Shown here: positions 6,705 to 10,794 of the stretch, piece by piece
Numbering within the stretch: position 1 is the first letter of the stretch
Layout of the letters: the number at the start of each line of letters is the position of its first letter
DNA from: JANXQG01 sp037147235
GTDB taxonomy: Bacteria; Planctomycetota; Planctomycetia; Pirellulales; Thermoguttaceae
Reading direction: 5' to 3'
NCBI GenBank assembly: GCA_037147235.1
Contig: JBAWVO010000223.1
Location: 1 to 10,794, forward strand
DNA length: 10,794 nucleotides
The notes under the pieces: model-generated
Told to the model about the DNA's origin: nothing
Seen by the model: only the letters and a program-made list of their open reading frames with translations
Databases searched by the model: none
Made by a program: the position numbers and the translations under genes

Positions 6705-7872
6705 CGGCCCATTCCAGCAGCTTGCGTTTCAGTACCGCCTTGCTGGGCAGGTAGAGCTTGTATTCCTTGGCGTGAATGTTGGCGTCCTTGGGCAGCGTGA
6801 GTTCGACGATGGCTTCCTTCTTCCGCTTGCAGAGCACGATGCCGATGGTGGGGTTCTCCTCCGGTAGCTTCATCTCGCGGTCGTAGTAGTTCACATACAT
6901 CTGCATCTGGCCGAGGTCTTGGTGCGTCAGCTTATCCAGCTTGAGATCAATCAGCACATAGCAGCGCAGCAGGCGGTTGTAGAAGACAAGGTCCACATAA
7001 AAGTGGTCTTCGTCGAAGGTGAAACGCTTCTGCCGGGCCTCAAAGAGGAAGCCCTTGCCCAGTTCCAGCAGGAATCGCTCGATCTCGCTGATGATGGCGG
7101 ATTCAAGGTCGGACTCAGAGTATTCCACCTTCTCGTCCATGCCGAGAAATTCCAAAACGAGCGGCTCTTTGAGGACATCCTCAGGCCGGGTGATCATCTG
7201 ACCTTCCTGCGCGAGGCGTTTGATCCCCGCCTTGTCGCGGCTAAGGGCGAGGCGCTCATAGAGGCAGGAGGCGACTTGTCGCTTGAGTTCGGGAACGGAC
7301 CAGCTTTCGCTCGTGGCTTCGATTTCGTAGAAGCTGCGTTCATCCGGGTCTTTGATGGTGAGGAGCAGGACATAGTGCGTCCAACTGAGTGTGAAAGGAG
7401 ATTTCCGAGCATGCTGCGCGGAAATCTCAACTGGACTCAATTCAACAGCAGCTTGCTGTTGAATTCGGGTGCCCTTCGATTTTTCAGTAAGCTGCTGGCA
7501 TTTCTCCTCGATTCCCAATTGTGCAGTAAGCTGTTGCACAATTCGAGGCAGGCGATCCGTGTAGTCCAAGTAGAACCGCCGCATGTAATCCAAGTTTCTC
7601 TTTGAGAATCCGCGGCCAAATTCTTCGGTTAACTGGATTGCCAGTGTGCGCATTAGCAGATCTCCATACTCCGCCCGCTTCGCGCCCTTCTGCTCGTGCT
7701 CCACGATGCGGCGGCCAATCTCGAAGTTCGTCAGCACTTGCAGGGTGTTGATCGTGCTGGCCGCCGTATGACGGGCGGACAGGATCAGGCCGCGCAGCTC
7801 CGCAATCAGCGGACTGAGGGCACTTCGGGCAATGGCGCGTTTGGTGGCACTGATTTTTTTCTTCGTTGGCAT
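6691..7872 (-). CDS. DUF1016 family PDDEXK nuclease (YhcG-type)
   Basis: The protein has 393 residues in two known parts. The N-terminal DUF1016_N region runs to about residue 107, with NFEIGRRIVEHEQKG, AEYGDLLMRTLAIQLTEEFGRGFS and RNLDYMRRFY. The PF06250 nuclease region begins near LSWTHYVLLL (162-171). In the latter, E278 (FLFEARQKRF), D294 (YVDLVFYNRLL) and D309-x-K311 (LIDLK) form the PD-(D/E)xK site, followed by the conserved HQDLGQMQMYVNYYD. The end, LYLPSKAVLKRKLLEW, is typical. YhcG-type proteins are often found in defence islands beside restriction-modification genes, but their substrate is not firmly established. All catalytic positions are intact. The joint between the two parts (residues 109-159) is unusual: it is built from three DNA palindromes (separate entry). 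The ATG at 7872 is 33 bases after the helicase-like remnant on the same strand, so the pair may once have been one operon. Confidence 0.9.
   Translation of the reverse strand: MPTKKKISATKRAIARSALSPLIAELRGLILSARHTAASTINTLQVLTNFEIGRRIVEHEQKGAKRAEYGDLLMRTLAIQLTEEFGRGFSKRNLDYMRRFYLDYTDRLPRIVQQLTAQLGIEEKCQQLTEKSKGTRIQQQAAVELSPVEISAQHARKSPFTLSWTHYVLLLTIKDPDERSFYEIEATSESWSVPELKRQVASCLYERLALSRDKAGIKRLAQEGQMITRPEDVLKEPLVLEFLGMDEKVEYSESDLESAIISEIERFLLELGKGFLFEARQKRFTFDEDHFYVDLVFYNRLLRCYVLIDLKLDKLTHQDLGQMQMYVNYYDREMKLPEENPTIGIVLCKRKKEAIVELTLPKDANIHAKEYKLYLPSKAVLKRKLLEWAGDLP
7398..7548. repeat. Three consecutive DNA palindromes inside the DUF1016 linker
   Basis: Three inverted repeats follow one another within coding sequence. 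The first is GAGATTTCCG / CGGAAATCTC at 7398-7407 and 7419-7428. The second is AATTCAACAGCA / TGCTGTTGAATT at 7439-7450 and 7454-7465, with a 3-base loop. The third is AATTGTGCA / TGCACAATT at 7517-7525 and 7535-7543, extended by CCTCG / CGAGG (7506-7510, 7544-7548) around a 6-base one-sided bulge. All stems are perfect. The reading frame passes through them, encoding residues 109-159, which are rich in Gln and Lys and look unstructured. Confidence 0.8.
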
Positions 7873-7905
7873 GGGCTTAGGGCAAAGCGTTTGCTACCTT
7901 TCGTT

Positions 7906-8487
7906 TTATTTCCAAAAAGCGTTGGGGTTCTTTTTTGCTGGGAAGCGCAAGCTGGCATTTTGAGACGAAGCCGTAACCACAAAGGCATCGTTATCTGAGT
8001 ATTTTACCACAACGCACAAGACCGTGGCGATCTCGTCGAAGGGAGCGCGGGCATTTTGCCCGCTTGGTTTTGAAGATGCGGGCGAGACACCCACGACCAC
8101 TTGGCCCGCCTTGAGTTGCGCCGAGAGCCTGCGTAAACCTGCCTCGTCAGCGTCGGTCGGAGCACCAATCGTGAGTTGCGAGCGGAATTCCTCGGCTAAT
8201 CGGCGCTTTAGGCGGATGACCGCCTGTTGGCTCATTTGTTCTTCGTTTGGTAGGAGGCTGTAGGCTTCGCGCAACTCCTCCTGCGGCAGCCGTTGCATTC
8301 CAACAAAGAGGCGGCATTGCTGGCCAGTTCCACCTGCCCACTTTTCGATCAACCCGTCGATGGATTTCCAGCCGCGCAGATTGAAGTAGCCGACGCAGAA
8401 GTCGGCACGATCCGATACGGCCAGCGTGTCGCGGAGGGCCGGAAGGAGTTCGAGTTCGATATTATCGAATTGGTCAAGGATTACCAA
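7906..8487 (-). pseudogene. Truncated N-terminus of a helicase with phospholipase-D-like domain, fused to repeat and foreign tail
   Basis: Starting at TTG 8487, residues 1-128 (VILDQFDNIELELLPALRD, SDRADFCVGYFNLRGW, CRLFVGMQRLPQEELREA, LKRRLAEEFRSQL, GAPTDADEAGLRRLSAQLK) match my memory of the opening of large SNF2/DEAD-type helicases with an N-terminal PLD-like domain, proteins of about 1000 residues linked to defence islands. The HKD catalytic motif (HxKxY) and every helicase motif are missing. At about residue 137 the frame enters the 61-base dispersed repeat (KPSGQNARAPFDE). It then continues into TVLCVVVKYSDNDAFVVTA, a phrase like the C-terminal strand of a small DUF4258-like toxin family, and ends after an unrelated tail at 7906. 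The ORF is thus a mosaic of at least two unrelated remnants joined by a repeat. No function is expected, although it could still be translated. Confidence 0.7.
8035..8095. repeat. 61-base dispersed palindromic repeat, copy 2 (intact)
   Basis: This is the uninterrupted counterpart of the split copy at 6311-6550 (53/61 identical). It contains the hairpin GCGGGCA-TTT-TGCCCGC at 8047-8063. Its TGAAGATG at 8071-8078 occupies the place of the 8-base duplicated target in copy 1. It is read in frame inside the helicase-like remnant. Confidence 0.85.
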
Positions 8488-8812
8488 TTCGCTTGGGCAG
8501 ATTCCGGCCAGCCCAGCTAAATTTTGTTTGTAAACCGGCCGGAGATTGGGTTAAATCAGGGTGAGAGCAGCCGAAAAGTCCGTCGTTGGGGACGGGGGGA
8601 CGGAGCCTCGCCCAACCTGAAGAACCTCCTGAATCTCCGGCTCCCGTACTCGGCCGACCCGGTCACGCCCCGCAGGTTTTCCGAAACCCGGACCTCGCCG
8701 CCACCGTGGGCTCGGCCGCAGAAGATGGGCATGGGCATGGCGAGGCCGCACGGATTCAGCTATATTCGGGGCATGTATTTGGCGACCACATTTATCCGCT
8801 GAAGGGTGTCCC
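8488..8812. other. Intergenic region with no recognisable gene
   Basis: Open frames exist on both strands (for example plus 8524-8802) because the stretch is GC-rich, but none gives a recognisable or well-composed protein. It holds a GGGCAT direct doublet at 8728-8739. The region just before 8813 carries the leader of the DUF6485 gene, with a purine-rich GAAGGG at 8801-8806. Its origin is unknown. Confidence 0.4.
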
Positions 8813-9019
8813 ATGGAGTGCAACCAAACGAAGAACCTCAAACAATGCACTTGCAGTTACGGCTCTTGCTCGCGTAAGGGGCTTTGCTGCGAATGCGTCA
8901 GCTATCATCTCAGTGCTGGGGAGTTGCCGGGTTGCTTCTTCCCGCCCGACGCCGAGCGCACCTACGACCGCTCGTTCGCACACTTCGCCCGTCTGGTGGC
9001 CAGTGGCAAGATCGGCTGA
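8813..9019 (+). CDS. DUF6485 family small Cys-rich protein
   Basis: The 68-residue protein begins MECNQTKNLKQCTCSYGSCS and continues with KGLCCECVSYH, GELPGCFFPPDAERTYDRSF. The Cys spacing (Cys3, 12, 14, 19, 25, 26, 28, 41), the ELPxCFFP phrase and the ERTYDRS end are those I recall for DUF6485, a small family found in many bacteria and archaea. The cysteines probably bind a metal (zinc or an iron-sulphur centre), but no function is established. The start is supported by a purine-rich GAAGGG 6-11 bases upstream and by the conserved MEC opening. It is a single gene on the plus strand, followed by a strong hairpin and convergent with pgk. Confidence 0.88.
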   Translation: MECNQTKNLKQCTCSYGSCSRKGLCCECVSYHLSAGELPGCFFPPDAERTYDRSFAHFARLVASGKIG

Positions 9020-9099
9020 GAGTGTCGAAGCCCAACTACGGGACGGGGAAATCCATGTCGACCGTGTTCGGCGAGGATCTCCCGACCCCGCCGAAATGT

Positions 9100-9140
9100 C
9101 CGACCGAAGGTCTCCTGCCAAATGGGAGACCTTCGGTCGG
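9100..9140. terminator. 16-bp perfect hairpin after the DUF6485 gene
   Basis: CCGACCGAAGGTCTCC (9100-9115) pairs perfectly with 9125-9140 around a 9-base loop. It lies 80 bases after the DUF6485 stop and between convergent genes, so it could stop transcription in both directions. There is no T run after it, so it may instead be a dispersed palindromic repeat. Confidence 0.5.
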
Positions 9141-9144
9141 TGGT

Positions 9145-9189
9145 GTGGCTCGGTCAGAGACCGGCCACAACAGGGCGACCGGCCACAAC
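9145..9189. repeat. Short hairpin and 18-base-period direct repeat
   Basis: GACCGGCCACAAC occurs at 9159-9171 and again at 9177-9189, a spacing of 18 bases. The first copy also pairs with GTGGCTCGGTC upstream (9145-9155) to make an 11/10-bp hairpin with one bulged base. This looks like a small REP-type intergenic repeat. Confidence 0.55.
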
Positions 9190-9197
9190 TAGCATTT

Positions 9198-9224
9198 GGT
9201 GGGGCTCGTTTCACTCTCCCCACC
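9198..9224. terminator. Weak 7-bp hairpin next to the pgk stop
   Basis: GGTGGGG (9198-9204) pairs with CCCCACC (9218-9224) across a 13-base loop, 24 bases beyond the pgk stop. It has no T tract; a terminator role is only possible. Confidence 0.25.
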
Positions 9225-9247
9225 CTACTTCCTAGCTGGTCGCCCCC

Positions 9248-10642
9248 TTATTTCTTTGCCGCCAGTTTCAAGGCAACTAGGAACGGAACCGGCTCGCTGC
9301 CTAATGCGTTCAAGACCGTGCCGCCGGCGGTGAAGACATAGGTTACCCAGTCGGGCTGACCATACCTCTCCAGCGACGTGCCACCCTCGCCGCCACCGAT
9401 GTAGACCTTGATCCCGGCATCCTTCATCCGCTTCAACTCGGGGACGAAATTCTTCGTACCGTTCTCGAACCGCGGGTCTTCAAACATGCCGAACACGCCG
9501 TTATGGAAGGCCACGGCCGCCGGCTTGTCGTTCTTATGGGCCTCAATGAAACGCGTAACTGTGTCGGCAAATAGCTTGCTGCTCTGAGGGCCAACGTCAA
9601 ACTGCTGATTGCCCGGCCCGATCTGCGAAGAAATCTGCCCGTCCTGCAACACGAAGTCAATCGGCAAAACAAACTCGATCCCCTTGGCCCGGCCCTCGAT
9701 TAACATCTTTTTGGCCTGCTCGATGCGGTTACGGGGAATGAAGTAGGGTTTGTCGCTATGGGCCGGATCTTCCGAAACACCCAAGTTAAAATCTTTGCCG
9801 TCCAACTCGGCCGCGGCCTTTTTGAGCGAAGCGGAGAGCGATCCAGCCGAGATCACCAGGCGGATCTTGCCGCGATTGATCATGGCCTCCATGTCGTCAA
9901 GCTTGTCCGCCTTCAATCCACTAAAAATTACGAGTTGGGCACCGAGGCAATCGCGGACTTGCACGTCGAACTGCTCGGCCTCATATTCGCCCAGGGCCAC
10001 GCGATCCATGGCAGCCGGCACGATCACGCTTGACGCATCGAGACTGCCGGCCGAAAATGCCTCGTGGATGTAAACCTTGGCAACCTTCTCGGCGAACTCG
10101 TTGGCCAGCTTGGCTAGGCGATCGGCCAACTTCGGCAAGTCGGCCGACTTGGCCTTCCAGAGTACGCGCTCGATGTCGTACTTCCGCGTATTCTCCAGCA
10201 TGATTACGCTTCCGGGCGCGGCGGTCTGGATCGCCTTAGCAACCTCGTCCTTGATTGTCGTCGTTTCTGGATCAAGCCAGTCAGCGATAAAGCCCACCTC
10301 ACAACCGAGGATCTCACCGAGGCGCGAGCGGACCTTCGACAACGACTTCTCCGGCTCGCGGCCGATATGCCCGAAGATCACGATCTTCCAGCCCTTCTGC
10401 CGGGCATAATCCAGCGTACCTTTCATGGAACGCAGGCGGATGTCGCCTTCGCCGATCTTGGCACCCGGCTTGGCATCCACATCGCCGCGAATCAGCACCG
10501 GCGTGCCGCTGGGCAAATCGGCCAGCGAGTGCAGCCGAGGGATGGCCTCCAGATACTTCTCCACCGGCAGTTTGGGTACGTTGGGGTCATCGCCCAGGAT
10601 GCCGCGGGCAAAGGTTACGATATTTTCAGCAGTAACAGTCAT
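9248..10642 (-). CDS. pgk: Phosphoglycerate kinase, divergent
   Basis: The protein has 464 residues from the ATG at 10642, against about 390-420 for common PGKs. The fold is followed from end to end: LIRGDVDAKPG (50-60) for the usual VRVDFNVP, GHIGREPEKS (91-100) for SHLGRP, MLENTRKYDIE (148-158) for LLENVRF, and VYIHEAFSAGSLDASS (190-205) for YVNDAFGTAHRAHAS. GLKADKL (242-248) stands for GGAKVSDKI, DVGPQSS (349-355) for DIGPKT, and NGVFGMFE (381-388) for NGPMGVFE. GGGEGG (416-421) stands for GGGDT, and VFTAGGTVLNALGSEPVP (436-453) for STGGGASLE. The enzyme transfers phosphate between 1,3-bisphosphoglycerate and ADP in glycolysis or gluconeogenesis. Several motifs differ at normally invariant places, so a shifted substrate or weak catalysis cannot be excluded. 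The start was chosen over the in-frame Met at 10783 because of the AAGGAG site and because the extra 47 residues are encoded by an intergenic repeat. Confidence 0.85.
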   Translation of the reverse strand: MTVTAENIVTFARGILGDDPNVPKLPVEKYLEAIPRLHSLADLPSGTPVLIRGDVDAKPGAKIGEGDIRLRSMKGTLDYARQKGWKIVIFGHIGREPEKSLSKVRSRLGEILGCEVGFIADWLDPETTTIKDEVAKAIQTAAPGSVIMLENTRKYDIERVLWKAKSADLPKLADRLAKLANEFAEKVAKVYIHEAFSAGSLDASSVIVPAAMDRVALGEYEAEQFDVQVRDCLGAQLVIFSGLKADKLDDMEAMINRGKIRLVISAGSLSASLKKAAAELDGKDFNLGVSEDPAHSDKPYFIPRNRIEQAKKMLIEGRAKGIEFVLPIDFVLQDGQISSQIGPGNQQFDVGPQSSKLFADTVTRFIEAHKNDKPAAVAFHNGVFGMFEDPRFENGTKNFVPELKRMKDAGIKVYIGGGEGGTSLERYGQPDWVTYVFTAGGTVLNALGSEPVPFLVALKLAAKK

Positions 10643-10649
10643 GGAAAAT

Positions 10650-10655
10650 CTCCTT
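10650..10655 (-). promoter_or_regulatory. Shine-Dalgarno site of pgk
   Basis: AAGGAG lies 7 bases before the ATG at 10642. It fixes the start and rules out the longer frame. It is the clearest ribosome-binding site in the window. Confidence 0.85.
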
Positions 10656-10681
10656 GTTTTTAGGTGATTGATCAATTTCAT

Positions 10682-10794
10682 ACTGTCCGCGGTTGAGATT
10701 GTCCCAATCCATACCAGCCCGAAACGCGAGCGAGGCAACGACTTAGCAACCTCGCTCGCGCTTCGGGTTAGTGTCAGTCTCAACCGCGAGCAGT
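10682..10794. repeat. Nested inverted repeat upstream of pgk
   Basis: The inner arms 10718-10735 and 10750-10767 (CCCGAAACGCGAGCGAGG against its complement) pair at 17 of 18 positions around a 14-base loop. Outer arms 10682-10701 and 10775-10794 pair at 17 of 20 and include CGCGGTTGAGA. The structure may continue past the window edge. It lies in the pgk leader and would be transcribed if the promoter is further upstream. Such GC-rich palindromes recur in planctomycete genomes (recollection). Confidence 0.75.

Noticed and set aside
6919..7605. Plus-strand 228-residue open frame
   Set aside because: Antisense to the DUF1016 nuclease gene; no recognisable motif.
9159..9189. Two spaced direct repeats as a possible CRISPR start
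   Set aside because: The 13-base repeats recur only once, 18 bases apart, with no room for spacers and no cas genes; a small intergenic repeat explains them.
8524..9341. Two plus-strand open frames (8524-8802 and 8586-9341)
   Set aside because: The longer one runs out of frame across the DUF6485 gene and the hairpins, and the shorter has no recognisable sequence; both look like chance frames in GC-rich DNA.
10643..10783. 47-residue N-terminal extension of phosphoglycerate kinase
   Set aside because: It is encoded by the intergenic palindrome and lies upstream of a strong Shine-Dalgarno site matched to the ATG at 10642.

Overview
The window looks like a piece of a planctomycete chromosome, probably from the Pirellulales. 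This is an inference from remembered family resemblances: a stand-alone fliG, a short DprA-like protein, a Cys-rich DUF6485 protein, a divergent phosphoglycerate kinase, and GC-rich palindromic repeats scattered between and inside genes. There is no rRNA, tRNA or CRISPR array.

Layout, left to right. (1) 1-2010, minus strand: a two-gene cassette with a 4-base ATGA overlap. It holds a beta-class DNA methyltransferase and a DUF262 (ParB/GmrS-like) protein that runs off the left edge; together they resemble a modification-based defence system. (2) 2011-2380: a divergent intergenic region, then fliG (+), the flagellar rotor switch protein, with an exact sigma-28-type -10 octamer upstream. (3) 3421-6361, minus strand: a tightly packed run, in transcription order a DprA-like gene, a broken gene, and a membrane-anchored transglutaminase-like protein with beta-propeller-like repeats. 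The broken gene joins the start of an L-threonine aldolase to the end of an ADP-ribosylglycohydrolase and then carries a one-base frameshift. (4) 6311-6550: a 61-base dispersed palindromic repeat split by a 171-base MITE-like element with 29-base inverted ends and an exact 8-base target duplication. The DprA-like reading frame now starts inside this element. (5) 6582-8487, minus strand: a defence-flavoured remnant zone with a truncated helicase/phospholipase-D N-terminus, an intact DUF1016/PDDEXK (YhcG-type) nuclease whose linker is made of DNA palindromes, and an overlapping 40-residue ORF. (6) 8813-9019 (+): a small DUF6485 protein followed by a strong 16-bp hairpin and short repeats. (7) 9248-10642 (-): a divergent phosphoglycerate kinase with a clear Shine-Dalgarno site, preceded by a nested inverted repeat reaching the window's right edge.

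The window mixes housekeeping genes (fliG, pgk) with accessory material (methyltransferase/DUF262, DUF1016 nuclease, helicase remnant) and clear genome decay. The best candidate for a functional under-described system is the methyltransferase-DUF262 pair. The best direct sequence discovery is the nested MITE insertion, whose uninterrupted counterpart lies 1.7 kb away. All family names come from reading translated sequence; no database search was possible.
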